Shown here piece after piece: positions 7,343-14,777 of a stretch of 20,819 nt of DNA (positions within the stretch are counted from its first letter, which is position 1; every line of letters starts with the position of its first letter). The notes under the pieces were generated by a model, which was not told the origin of the DNA, searched no databases, and saw only the letters and a program-made list of their open reading frames with translations. The stretch lies in NCBI GenBank assembly GCA_029858845.1, contig JAOUEG010000006.1:1-20819 (forward strand). Reading direction: 5' to 3'. This DNA comes from Chloroflexota bacterium (GTDB taxonomy: Bacteria; Chloroflexota; Limnocylindria; Limnocylindrales; CSP1-4). The position numbers and the translations under genes are program-made.

Positions 7343-8200
7343 TTGAGCCGTGTCGCGATCTTCACCGATTCTGCCTCGGACCTGGACGCGGGCGAAGCGG
7401 CGGCCATCGGCATCCACGTCGTACCGCTGCTGGTGAACTTCGGGAGCGAATCCTTCAAAGCAGGCATCGACCTCTCGACGACGCAGTTCTGGGAGCGGAT
7501 GACCGCGCCGGACGCGCCGTTCCCGACGACCGCGGCATCGTCGCCGGGCGAGTTCAAGGAAGCCTACGAGGCCGCCTTCGCCGCCGGCGCGGACGCGATC
7601 GTCTCGATCCACGTGGCGGGCACGCTGTCCGGGACTATCAAGAGCGCGCAGATCGCCCGCGACATGCTGCCGGATCGCGAGATCCACATCATCGACTCGA
7701 TGGCCGTTTCCATGGCGGAGGGGCTGATGTGTCGCATGGCGGTGGAGATGGCCGAGGCCGACCACTCCGCGGCGTCGATCGCCGAGTCGCTCGAGGCGCG
7801 GGTGACGGACATCAGGATCTTCGTCGTGCTGGAGACGCTCGAATACCTGAAGAAGGGTGGAAGGATCAGCGGCGCCCAGGCGGCGATCGGATCGCTCCTG
7901 TCGGTCAAGCCGATCATCACGGTCGTCGATGGCGTGGTGGAGACCGCGGATCGCGTGCGGACCCGGTCCAAGGCCCGTGAGCGATTGTTGCAGCTCATCA
8001 CCGAGCGCCCGATCGAACGGCTGTCGATCCTGCACACGCAGGCGCCCGATGTCGATGACTTTCGCGCGGAGGTCCTGCGCCGCGTGCCCGACCTCGACCC
8101 GGCCTCCGTCACGGTCGAACTCGTCGGTGCCTCCGTCGGACCGCACATAGGCCCGGGATGCGTCGGGGCAGCGATCCTGTACCGCCCCGGCGCCGCCTGA
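7343..8200 (+). CDS. DegV family fatty-acid-binding protein
   Basis: A 285-aa cytosolic DegV/FakB-like protein. This family binds a single fatty acid; FakB members hand it to the kinase FakA for phosphorylation. Landmarks are the N-terminal VAIFTDSASDL, the loop SIHVAGTLSGTIKSAQIA (88-105) with the Ser/Thr residues that hold the carboxylate, the signature LEYLKKGGRIS (166-176), KPIITVVDG, and a C-terminal GPGCVGAAIL. The TTG at 7343 is chosen because GGAGGAG at 7330-7336 is six bases upstream. The in-frame ATG at 7328 overlaps that ribosome site and has none of its own. No fakA (DAK-domain) gene lies nearby in this window. The bound lipid is unknown. Confidence 0.93.
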   Translation: MSRVAIFTDSASDLDAGEAAAIGIHVVPLLVNFGSESFKAGIDLSTTQFWERMTAPDAPFPTTAASSPGEFKEAYEAAFAAGADAIVSIHVAGTLSGTIKSAQIARDMLPDREIHIIDSMAVSMAEGLMCRMAVEMAEADHSAASIAESLEARVTDIRIFVVLETLEYLKKGGRISGAQAAIGSLLSVKPIITVVDGVVETADRVRTRSKARERLLQLITERPIERLSILHTQAPDVDDFRAEVLRRVPDLDPASVTVELVGASVGPHIGPGCVGAAILYRPGAA

Positions 8201-8222
8201 GCGTCCGCCCGCCCGGTTGCGC

Positions 8223-8241
8223 CAAGGTTGCGACAACCTTG
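8223..8241. repeat. Perfect 8-bp inverted repeat after degV / before gdh
   Basis: CAAGGTTG, three bases (CGA), then CAACCTTG. As RNA it would be a compact hairpin 22 bases past the degV stop but without a U-tract. As DNA it covers the -35 position (TTGCGA, 8228-8233) of the TACCAT at 8250. It may be a terminator or an operator for the dehydrogenase; the sequence does not decide. Confidence 0.55.
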
Positions 8242-8249
8242 CCGTCCGG

Positions 8250-8255
8250 TACCAT
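8250..8255 (+). promoter_or_regulatory. Candidate promoter TTGCGA-16-TACCAT before gdh
   Basis: TACCAT preceded by TTGCGA at 8228-8233 with a 16-base spacer, the best -35/-10 pair I can find in the window. It would start transcription near 8262, giving a leader of about 170 bases. Confidence 0.35.
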
Positions 8256-8284
8256 CGAGCAGGCCCGACTGGCTGGTCCCCGGC

Positions 8285-8290
8285 TATACT
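8285..8290 (+). promoter_or_regulatory. -10-like TATACT before gdh
   Basis: TATACT matches the bacterial -10 consensus at five of six positions and would give a leader of about 135 bases before the ATG at 8432. No matching -35 is evident. It may be a second promoter with the TACCAT at 8250. Confidence 0.4.
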
Positions 8291-8431
8291 CAGGGTCGCA
8301 GATGAGACGCGCAGCGATGGCTCGGCGGCTTGCCGCCATGGCAGCGATGCGCCCCGTGGGGTCGTCCGGGAGACGGCCCAGGCCGACATGGCGGCCCACG
8401 ACGGTCGCCGTACCCGGAGGACGCTTCTTCC

Positions 8432-9697
8432 ATGACCACCGAACACGCCGCTGCCCAGATCAACGCCTGGGAAGTGGCGCAACGGCAGTTCGATCTTGCC
8501 GCGGAGCGCCTGAAGCTTGACGAGGGGATGCGCCTGGTGCTGCGTGAGCCGCGCCGCGAGTTCACGGTGCACTTCCCGGTCCATATGGACGATGGCTCCG
8601 TCCAGGTCTTCACCGGCTACCGCGTCCAGCACAACCTGGGCCGCGGACCGGCCAAGGGTGGCATCCGCTACCACCAGGACGTCTCCCTCGACGAGGTCAA
8701 GGCCCTCGCGATGTGGATGACCTGGAAGTGCGCCGTCGTCGGCATCCCGTACGGTGGCGGCAAAGGCGGCGTCATCGTCGATCCCAAGAAGCTCAGCCAG
8801 AAGGAGCTGGAGGGGTTGACCCGCCGGTTCTTCACGGAGATCGAGATCCTGGTCGGTCCGGAGAAGGACATCCCGGCCCCGGACGTGAATACGAACGCCC
8901 AGATCATGGCCTGGATGATGGACACCTTCTCCATGCATGCCGGCTACACGGTCCCGGGTGTCGTGACGGGCAAGCCCATCAGCCTCGGTGGCTCCGAGGG
9001 TCGCAACGAAGCGACCGCCCGAGGGACCGTGTTCTGCGTCATCGAGGCGGCTCACCACCTCGGCATCGAGATCCCCAAGGCGCGCGTCGCGATCCAGGGC
9101 TTCGGCAACGCCGGGGCCATCGCCGCGCGCCTCATCGCCGAGGAGGGCGCCACGGTCGTCGCGGTGTCCGATTCCAGCGGCGGCATCCACGCCCCCGACG
9201 GCCTCGAGGTCGCCCGGGTCGTCGCCTGGAAGCAGGAACACGGCACCGTACAGGGATTCCCGGGCGCCGCGGACATCACCAATGCCGAGCTGCTCGAGGT
9301 CGATTGCGACATCCTCATCCCGGCAGCACTGGAGAACCAGATCACGGCCGCCAACGCGGGCAACGTCAAGGCCCGACTCGTCGCCGAGGCGGCGAACGGA
9401 CCGACCACGCCCGAGGCGGATGAGATCCTCCACCGCAATGGCACGTTCATGATCCCGGACATCCTGTGCAACGCCGGCGGCGTCACCGTCAGCTACTTTG
9501 AATGGGTCCAGGACCTCAACCGCGACCACTGGACCGAGGAGACCGTCAACGACAAGCTTCGGGTCATCATGGTCAAGGCCTTCGGCGAGACGCTTGAGAT
9601 GGCCCACCGCGAACAAGTCGACATGCGGACGGCGGCCTACCTCCTCGCCGTCAAGCGCGTCGCCGACGCGATGGAGCTCCGCGGCCTCTACCCATAA
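8432..9697 (+). CDS. gdhA: Glutamate dehydrogenase, hexameric class I type
   Basis: A 421-aa enzyme interconverting glutamate and 2-oxoglutarate plus ammonia with NAD(P). The substrate-binding lysines are in place: K75 (GPAKGGIRYH), K99 (MWMTWKCAV) and K111 (PYGGGKGGV). The catalytic Asp is D151 in IPAPDVNTNAQIM. The Rossmann dinucleotide motif is GFGNAG (223-228), and GGVTVSYFEWVQ holds the conserved Ser. The length is normal. The ATG at 8432 is chosen for the GGAGGA at 8416-8421 and because the family N-terminus starts there. The in-frame extension back to 8330 lacks family similarity. A strong terminator follows. Direction (assimilation or catabolism) and coenzyme cannot be fixed by eye. 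The amino-acid-breakdown genes nearby make a link to nitrogen or glutamate turnover reasonable. Confidence 0.96.
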   Translation: MTTEHAAAQINAWEVAQRQFDLAAERLKLDEGMRLVLREPRREFTVHFPVHMDDGSVQVFTGYRVQHNLGRGPAKGGIRYHQDVSLDEVKALAMWMTWKCAVVGIPYGGGKGGVIVDPKKLSQKELEGLTRRFFTEIEILVGPEKDIPAPDVNTNAQIMAWMMDTFSMHAGYTVPGVVTGKPISLGGSEGRNEATARGTVFCVIEAAHHLGIEIPKARVAIQGFGNAGAIAARLIAEEGATVVAVSDSSGGIHAPDGLEVARVVAWKQEHGTVQGFPGAADITNAELLEVDCDILIPAALENQITAANAGNVKARLVAEAANGPTTPEADEILHRNGTFMIPDILCNAGGVTVSYFEWVQDLNRDHWTEETVNDKLRVIMVKAFGETLEMAHREQVDMRTAAYLLAVKRVADAMELRGLYP

Positions 9698-9718
9698 CCT
9701 GCATCAAGGCTGCACCGA

Positions 9719-9748
9719 CCGAGACCCCGGCCCTGGCCGGGGTCTCGG
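9719..9748 (+). terminator. Strong hairpin terminator after gdhA
   Basis: CCGAGACCCCGGCC and GGCCGGGGTCTCGG form a perfect 14-bp stem (12 bp with a six-base loop in practice), starting 22 bases after the stop codon. There is no U-tract, as is common for terminators in high-GC bacteria. Confidence 0.8.
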
Positions 9749-9774
9749 CTCGTACGCGGCGACCAGCGGGCGCG

Positions 9775-9780
9775 TAGGCT
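9775..9780 (+). promoter_or_regulatory. -10-like TAGGCT, leaderless spacing, cysteine hydrolase gene
   Basis: TAGGCT is followed by six bases and the ATG at 9787, with no Shine-Dalgarno. It is a weaker hexamer than the TACCAT sites but has the same geometry, and lies right after the gdhA terminator. Confidence 0.35.
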
Positions 9781-9786
9781 GAGCCG

Positions 9787-10374
9787 ATGGCCCGACTGAT
9801 CGATCCCGGGGATTCGCTGCTGGTCATCGTGGACGCCCAGCCGGGCTTCTACGGCGATACCCTGGCCGCTGCGTCCGGACCGATGCGCGGCCCCCTCGAC
9901 AGGATCGCCTGGCTGGCAGCCACGGCCCGGGCGTTCGGGATCCCGGCGCTCGCTACCGAGGAGGACCCGGCGCGAAACGGGAGGACTGCCGCGCGGATCC
10001 TCTCAGCGCTCCCCGGCGGGTCCCCGGTCCTCGTGAAGTCGGTGTTCGGCGCCGCCGATCAGCCCGATATCCTCGCCGCCATCGATGCAACGGAGCGCCG
10101 GACGGCGATCCTCGTCGGGCTCGAGACCGATGTCTGTGTCGCCCACACGGCGCTCGGGTTGCTGGATCGAGGGTTCCGGGTCGCGGTCGTCGCCGACGCG
10201 ACGTTCGCGCCCAGCCCGATGCACGACGCCGGCCTACGCCGCGTGGCGGCGCTCGGCGCCGAGGTCGTTCATGCGAAGGGGATCTACTACGAGTGGGTGC
10301 GGACGCTCGAGGCAGCTCGTGCCTTCGAGCGAGAGCACCCGGATCTCGCCGAGCCGCCCGGTTTCAGCCTCTGA
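9787..10374 (+). CDS. Cysteine hydrolase, isochorismatase family
   Basis: A 195-aa enzyme of the isochorismatase-like Cys hydrolase fold, which includes nicotinamidases and other small amidases. The catalytic triad is visible: D16 in VIVDAQPGFYG, K84 in PVLVKSVFGA and C117 in LVGLETDVCVAHTALGL. The usual cis-peptide region precedes the Cys. The zinc-ligand pattern of nicotinamidase (D-x-H...H after the first Asp) is not obvious, so a nicotinamidase call is not supported. It appears monocistronic: a terminator lies upstream, and its 3' end overlaps the convergent acetyltransferase gene by 11 bases. The substrate is unknown. Confidence 0.9.
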   Translation: MARLIDPGDSLLVIVDAQPGFYGDTLAAASGPMRGPLDRIAWLAATARAFGIPALATEEDPARNGRTAARILSALPGGSPVLVKSVFGAADQPDILAAIDATERRTAILVGLETDVCVAHTALGLLDRGFRVAVVADATFAPSPMHDAGLRRVAALGAEVVHAKGIYYEWVRTLEAARAFEREHPDLAEPPGFSL

Positions 10375-10987
10375 TCCCGGCAGTACCCGACCCGCCGATG
10401 TCGCGCCACATCGCCGTGATCGGCGCCGGATCCCTGATCGCCGTGAAGGCGCCGATGGGTACGAACCCGGCCCGCATGTAGCGGTGGTCATTGCCGGGGT
10501 TGGTGGATTCGAGATAGGCAGGGATCCGACGGAGGTCCCAGTCGAGAAGGTCGGCGGCCAGGAGGTCCTGGCCTATGCCCCGGCCACGATGGTCCGGATG
10601 GGTCGCGAGCAGGCTTAGGTAGGCGTGCTCCGCGGGAACGGAGCTACGGCTCGCCTCGAACCGATCGTAGAGCTCATGCATCGCGACGACCGCGGCGGGA
10701 TCAAGGGCCTCGTCGAGGTACCGTTCGAGTTCGCGGCGACCGGCAGCACCCAGTTCGTCTGCACCAGGTGGGAGCCAGACCGATACCGCCGCCCCGCCGT
10801 CGGCCAGGAAGACGGTGCCGTGCGCCGCCGCTCCCTCGACGAACAGCCGCCAGTACGATTCGTGGTGATCCGTCTGCCCGTCCGGTCGAGCGAGGGCGAC
10901 CGCCCAGACCGGGTCCGTGGCGAATGCCCGCGCGATCGTCCTGCTGACGGCCTCGAGATCAGCCTGCTTCGCGATGATCCGTTCCAT
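10364..10987 (-). CDS. GNAT family N-acetyltransferase
   Basis: A 207-aa GCN5-related acetyltransferase. The acetyl-CoA pyrophosphate motif is HPDHRGRGIGQDLLAADL (130-147), preceded by the beta-4 strand AYLSLLA. The beta-5 segment PAYLESTNPGNDHRYMRAGF (156-175) and the C-terminal PITAMWRDI are typical of the family. The start ATG at 10987 has GGAGGGG at 10993-10999, five bases away. The much longer open frame upstream overlaps the divergent gene on the other strand and is not used. The acceptor substrate is unknown. It is divergent from the 201-aa gene at 11073, with a palindrome between them. Confidence 0.9.
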   Translation of the reverse strand: MERIIAKQADLEAVSRTIARAFATDPVWAVALARPDGQTDHHESYWRLFVEGAAAHGTVFLADGGAAVSVWLPPGADELGAAGRRELERYLDEALDPAAVVAMHELYDRFEASRSSVPAEHAYLSLLATHPDHRGRGIGQDLLAADLLDWDLRRIPAYLESTNPGNDHRYMRAGFVPIGAFTAIRDPAPITAMWRDIGGSGTAGIRG

Positions 10988-11023
10988 GGGTTCCCCTCCG
11001 CACGCGTGGACCGACGGTGCGTC

Positions 11024-11040
11024 CCGGCGATCATCGCCGG
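11024..11040. promoter_or_regulatory. Perfect 17-bp palindrome, candidate operator
   Basis: CCGGCGAT-C-ATCGCCGG is fully symmetric around base 11032, in the 85-base gap between two divergent genes. It ends 19 bases before the TACCAT at 11060, i.e. about -49 to -33 from a start at 11073. This is a natural place for a dimeric regulator to control one or both genes. Confidence 0.55.
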
Positions 11041-11059
11041 TCGGGCCGTGGCCGGGTGC

Positions 11060-11065
11060 TACCAT
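11060..11065 (+). promoter_or_regulatory. -10-like TACCAT, leaderless spacing
   Basis: TACCAT, seven bases, then the ATG at 11073, with no Shine-Dalgarno. The block GCTACCATCGCG at 11058-11069 is repeated exactly at 17005-17016 before another unknown gene. Confidence 0.55.
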
Positions 11066-11072
11066 CGCGAAC

Positions 11073-11678
11073 ATGCTCGACCACGAAGAGAAGTTCCTGT
11101 TCAAGGAGGAGATCCTCCACCTCTCGAACGCCGTGGCGGAGCCCGGCATCCTCGACAACGTCGAGGACCTGCTGACCGACGTGATCACCAGCCCCCGCTT
11201 CGATTCGGAGGTCTTCACGCTGGAGCGCAGCCTCCAGGTCATGCTCGGCCCTCGCGCCGGGACGACGCTGGTGGGCCTGCTCACGGTCGCCCCCGAGGTC
11301 TTCGACGAGGTTGCCGAGGTCCGTATCCCATCGGAGGTCCACGAGCGCCTCGTGGCTTGGCGCGCCCGGTTCGGCTTGGCGATCGACAACGCCCTCAACT
11401 TCCTCAACAACCCGGATGGGATCCAGGGCCACAACTTCGCCACGCAGGTCGCGCACGTCGAGGAACGTCGCGTCCTCCAGGGACGCCTGACGCTCGTTCG
11501 CTACAACAACGAGCCGCAGTTCTTCGTGGCAGATGCCAGTGTCTTTCTCGGCCTCGTGACGGACATCCTCGAGCGGCTCGGACCGTATCTCGAGCCCGAC
11601 GCCGTCGACGCCGAGACGATCGCGAGGCTGCGCGACGGCCTCTCGCTCGTCGAACGGAAGACCGGCGCGCACGGCTGA
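11073..11678 (+). CDS. Conserved-looking hypothetical protein, 201 aa
   Basis: I do not recognise this family. The protein is soluble and mostly helical. An acidic N-terminal region (MLDHEEKFLFKEEIL) is followed by a central block with LTLERSLQ-like helices, an Asn-rich stretch NALNFLNNPDGIQGHNFATQ, then VRYNNEPQFFVADASVFLG and a final helical region ending ERKTGAHG. No Cys pairs, P-loop or membrane segment is present. Third-position G/C matches its neighbours, supporting a real gene. The ATG is placed by the TACCAT seven bases upstream, not by a ribosome site. It is divergent from the acetyltransferase. The DRTGG ATPase gene starts 81 bases downstream and may be co-transcribed. Confidence 0.75.
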   Translation: MLDHEEKFLFKEEILHLSNAVAEPGILDNVEDLLTDVITSPRFDSEVFTLERSLQVMLGPRAGTTLVGLLTVAPEVFDEVAEVRIPSEVHERLVAWRARFGLAIDNALNFLNNPDGIQGHNFATQVAHVEERRVLQGRLTLVRYNNEPQFFVADASVFLGLVTDILERLGPYLEPDAVDAETIARLRDGLSLVERKTGAHG

Positions 11679-11700
11679 CCGGCGAGGGTGATCGGGCAGG

Positions 11701-11717
11701 GCGGGCGGAAGGCCCGC
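11701..11717 (+). terminator. Short GC hairpin after the 201-aa gene
   Basis: GCGGGC, five bases, GCCCGC: a six-bp stem 22 bases after the stop and 43 bases before the next start. There is no U-tract. It could be a weak terminator or an attenuating hairpin between two co-directional genes. Confidence 0.35.
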
Positions 11718-11759
11718 TGACCATGATCCTCTGCCTCCCGTGGATCGGCTGACCCGCTG

Positions 11760-12866
11760 ATGCGCCACGTCTACCTGGCCGCGACCGGACAGAACCGCGG
11801 CAAGACCACGGTCAGCATGGGCGTCCTGGATGGCTTCGAGCGCCGGGGGCTATCCACCGGGTTCTGCAAACCGGTCGGCCAGCGAACCGTCATCGAGGAG
11901 GGCGTCCCGGCCGACGAGGACGCCGTCCTGATGAAGGAGGTCTTCGGCCTGCCGGAGCCCTTGCGGCGGATGAGCCCCGTCCACATCCCACGCGGGTTCA
12001 CCCAGGCCTTCATCGACGGGAAGGTGGTGGACGACCTGTCGGCGCGGATCCGCGAGGCGCATGCCTCATTCGCCGCCAGCCGCGAGATGCTCGTCATCGA
12101 GGGGACCGGGCACGCTGGCGTCGGGGCGGTCATCGACCTCTCGAACGCTGCCGTGGCGGCGATGCTCGGGGCGCCCGCCATCATCGTTTCCGAGGGCGGG
12201 GTCGGGCGGCCGATCGATGAGATCGTGCTCAACACGGCCCTATTCGAGCGGGCCGGCGTGCGGGTGGCCGGGGCCATCGTCAACAAGGTGGACCTGGCGG
12301 CGAAGCCGGACCTGGCGAGGACGCTGGAGCGTGGCCTGAAGCGGCACGGCATCCGTCTGCTCGGGGTCCTCCCGTACCGTCCGATCCTGTCCAACCCGAC
12401 GCTGGCGATGGTGCTCGAGGGGGTCAATGGGGAGACGATCCACCCAGGTCCGGACCAGGACCAGGTCATCGGCGGCGTGAGCATCGGGGCGATGGAGCCG
12501 CAGCACATGCTGCAGCGCATCGGCCCACGCGACCTGGTGATCGTGCCGGGCGATCGGGAGGACGTGATCGCGGCGATCGTTCACGCGCGCAGGATCCGAG
12601 CACCCGCCGGCGGCGACGTGACCGGTCTCGTCCTGACAGGTGGTTTCTGGCCGCGCCAGACCGTGCTCGACGCCATCCGGTTCGCTGATCTGTTCGCGAC
12701 GGTCGTCCCGGACGACACCTACCAGGTGGCCTCGGTCGTCCACGACCTCCTCGTCAAGACCCATGCCGCGGACGCGGGCAAGATCCGCGAGATCAAGGCG
12801 CTCGTATGGGAGCACCTGTTCATCGATCGGGTCCTCGAGGTCGCTGCGGAGGCACGATCCGGCTAG
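11760..12866 (+). CDS. BioD-like P-loop ATPase with DRTGG domain
   Basis: A 368-aa two-domain protein. Residues 1-205 are a dethiobiotin-synthetase-like P-loop domain: Walker A GQNRGKTT (10-17), GFCKPVGQR (35-42), and LVIEGTGHAGVGAVIDLSNA (111-130) with AIIVSEGG as the following strand. Residues 225-340 are a DRTGG domain (GGVSIGAMEPQHMLQRIG; LVIVPGDREDVI). The same pair forms the regulatory N-terminal part of long phosphate acetyltransferases, but the catalytic Pta domain is absent, so this is the free-standing form. Its role is not established; nucleotide-dependent sensing or regulation is the usual guess. It should not be read as biotin synthesis: no bio genes are nearby. No strong ribosome site precedes the ATG. 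Confidence 0.88.
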   Translation: MRHVYLAATGQNRGKTTVSMGVLDGFERRGLSTGFCKPVGQRTVIEEGVPADEDAVLMKEVFGLPEPLRRMSPVHIPRGFTQAFIDGKVVDDLSARIREAHASFAASREMLVIEGTGHAGVGAVIDLSNAAVAAMLGAPAIIVSEGGVGRPIDEIVLNTALFERAGVRVAGAIVNKVDLAAKPDLARTLERGLKRHGIRLLGVLPYRPILSNPTLAMVLEGVNGETIHPGPDQDQVIGGVSIGAMEPQHMLQRIGPRDLVIVPGDREDVIAAIVHARRIRAPAGGDVTGLVLTGGFWPRQTVLDAIRFADLFATVVPDDTYQVASVVHDLLVKTHAADAGKIREIKALVWEHLFIDRVLEVAAEARSG

Positions 12867-12943
12867 GCGGATCGCCGGCGCCGGGCCCCGCCCTCCGTCG
12901 GCACCAGCGAGATGGCGGCGGACGTTCGCAGGCTCGGGATCGA

Positions 12944-12960
12944 GGCCCGGCCGACGGGCC
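12944..12960. terminator. Hairpin between convergent DRTGG and panC genes
   Basis: GGCCCG, five bases, CGGGCC: a symmetric six-bp GC stem just before the panC stop codon on the other side. A second palindrome, CCGGCGCCGG, lies at 12875-12884, nine bases after the DRTGG gene stop. In a 99-base convergent gap these could end transcription from both sides. Confidence 0.35.
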
Positions 12961-12965
12961 CGTGG

Positions 12966-13799
12966 TCAGGGCAGCGGTTCGTTGTCGATCAGGCGGACCT
13001 CGTCGAATCGAACGGCGAGCGAGAGCAGGGCCGGCCGATCGACGACCTCCAACTCCGCGAGGGTGGCATCGTCCGCCACCGAGACGTATTCCACCCGTGC
13101 CAGCGGCTCGCTCGCCAGCGTCGTTCGCATGGCGGCGCGCAGCTGAGCGCCGGATCGCTCACCCTCCTCCCAGAGCCGATGTGCCTCGAGCAGGGCCCGT
13201 CGGATGACCGGAGCGGCCGCCCGGGCGGCCGGTGACAGCCGGGCGTTCCGCGAGGACATGGCGAGCCCGTCCGCCTCCCGGATCGTCGGGCAGGGCACGA
13301 CCTCCGTGGGCAGGGCGAGATCCAGGGCCATCCGCCTGATCACCCGGACCTGCTGAGCATCCTTCGTCCCGAAGTACGCACGCTCGGCACCGACCAGCGA
13401 GAAGAGGATGGCGACCACCGTCGCGACGCCCTCGAAGTGGCCCGGGCGCGCCGCCCCTTCCAGTGGCCGGGCGATCCCTCCGACGGACACCGTGGTGTCG
13501 AAGCCGACGGGGTAGACCTCCTCGACCGACGGCGCGAAGACGAGATCCACACCCGCCGTCGCGCAGATCTCGAGGTCTCGGGCCTCGTTCCGCGGATAGC
13601 GCGTGAAATCCGTCGTCTCTCCGAACTGACGGGGATTGACGAAGATCGAGACCACGACCGACGCATCGTCAAGGCGCGCGCGCTCGATCAGCGAGAGGTG
13701 CCCCTCGTGGAGCCACCCCATGGTCGGCACGAGGCCGATCGGCCGGGCAGCGTCGGCCAGCGCCGCGCGCAGGGCTGCCCGGGTGCGGACGACGCGCAT
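12966..13799 (-). CDS. panC: Pantothenate synthetase (pantoate--beta-alanine ligase)
   Basis: A 277-aa enzyme joining pantoate and beta-alanine with ATP. It has the full family set: PTMGWLHEGHLSLI with the HIGH-type HEGH (31-34), NPRQF (55-59), RPGHFEGVATVV (119-130), YFGTKDAQQ (142-150) and the KMSKS-like MSSRN (181-185). The length is normal. It is the last gene of the CoA operon, starting 39 bases after the panB stop with only a weak ribosome site. beta-Alanine must come from a panD elsewhere. Confidence 0.97.
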   Translation of the reverse strand: MRVVRTRAALRAALADAARPIGLVPTMGWLHEGHLSLIERARLDDASVVVSIFVNPRQFGETTDFTRYPRNEARDLEICATAGVDLVFAPSVEEVYPVGFDTTVSVGGIARPLEGAARPGHFEGVATVVAILFSLVGAERAYFGTKDAQQVRVIRRMALDLALPTEVVPCPTIREADGLAMSSRNARLSPAARAAAPVIRRALLEAHRLWEEGERSGAQLRAAMRTTLASEPLARVEYVSVADDATLAELEVVDRPALLSLAVRFDEVRLIDNEPLP

Positions 13800-13838
13800 C
13801 AGCGGCTCACGGACGAGGCGCTTCGGCGAACCGCGGGA

Positions 13839-14777
13839 TCAGAGATCGCGGTCGAGCGGGATGCCGCCGACCGGGATGTCGCGGTCCGCCCCGGACTGGC
13901 CGGCGCCGGCACGATCGTTGACGCCACGCCCCAGCGCCTCGTCGAGGATCGCGTCGTCCATCCGGACGGTCTCGGCGGCTCCCGGGAAGGCCCCCGCCTC
14001 GACATCGGTCGCGTATCGTCTGGCGGCCTCGGCGATCGTGCCGCGGAGGTCCGCATACGGGCGAGCATGGCGGGGGACGAAGTCGCCGAGGCCCAGGAGG
14101 TCCGTGATGACCTGGACCTGGCCGCTGCACCCGGGACCGGCGCCGATGCCGATGGTCGGGATGCGGAGCCGCTCGGTGATGGCTTCGGCGAGTTGGGCCG
14201 GGACGAGTTCCAGGACGATCGCGAACGCCCCCGCCTCCTGGACGGCCAGCGCGTCCGCCAGGAGAGCCCTGGCCTGTGTCCGGTCCTTGCCGATGACCTT
14301 GACCTTGCCGCCCAGCCCGTGCTGGGCCTGTGGCGTCCAGCCGATGTGACCCATGACCGGGATGCCGGCCTTCACGACCGCCTCGATGATGCGGGCCGAC
14401 CGGGCGCCGCCTTCCACCTTGACGGCCTGGGCGCCGCCTTCCCGAAGGAATCGGCCGGCATTGTCGAGGGCCTCGGCGATCGATGCGTATGTCAGGAACG
14501 GCATGTCACCAACGACGAGCGCCCGCCGGCTCCCGCGCACCACCGCCATGGTGTGATGGAGCATCTCGGTCATCGTCACCCGGACCGTCGATTCGTATCC
14601 GAGCAGGACCTGGCCGAGCGAATCGCCGACCAGGATGAGCGGGATCCCGGCCTCATCGATGATCTGAGCCGTCGGGTAGTCGTAGGCCGTGAGCATCGGC
14701 AACCGTTGGCCATCGGCATAGCGCTTGGCGATGTCGGCGACCGTCAGGCGGCGAGGTGTGGCGTCGGTGGCACTCAT
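13839..14777 (-). CDS. panB: Ketopantoate hydroxymethyltransferase
   Basis: A 312-aa enzyme making ketopantoate from 2-ketoisovalerate and methylene-tetrahydrofolate. Metal and substrate residues are present: MLTAYDYPTA (28-37), LVGDSLG with D52, GDMPF with D91, VKVEGG with K120 and E122, HIGWTPQ (144-150) and the catalytic Glu in VLELVP (E190). Family members usually stop near residue 265-280. Here a hydrophilic Asp/Gly-rich tail of about 40 residues follows AGAFPGAAET. The ATG overlaps the coaBC stop (ATGA). The tail ends only 39 bases before panC. Confidence 0.97.
   Translation of the reverse strand: MSATDATPRRLTVADIAKRYADGQRLPMLTAYDYPTAQIIDEAGIPLILVGDSLGQVLLGYESTVRVTMTEMLHHTMAVVRGSRRALVVGDMPFLTYASIAEALDNAGRFLREGGAQAVKVEGGARSARIIEAVVKAGIPVMGHIGWTPQAQHGLGGKVKVIGKDRTQARALLADALAVQEAGAFAIVLELVPAQLAEAITERLRIPTIGIGAGPGCSGQVQVITDLLGLGDFVPRHARPYADLRGTIAEAARRYATDVEAGAFPGAAETVRMDDAILDEALGRGVNDRAGAGQSGADRDIPVGGIPLDRDL

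Noticed and set aside
8330..8431. N-terminal extension of glutamate dehydrogenase
   Set aside because: The 34 extra residues have no family similarity, and the GGAGGA at 8416 points to the ATG at 8432.
6968..9616. An 882-codon minus-strand open frame
   Set aside because: It lies antisense to degV and gdhA, both secure genes, and its composition is that of a reading-frame shadow.
10988..11443. N-terminal extension of the GNAT gene
   Set aside because: The extension overlaps the divergent 201-aa gene, lacks GNAT similarity, and the ATG at 10987 has a good ribosome site.
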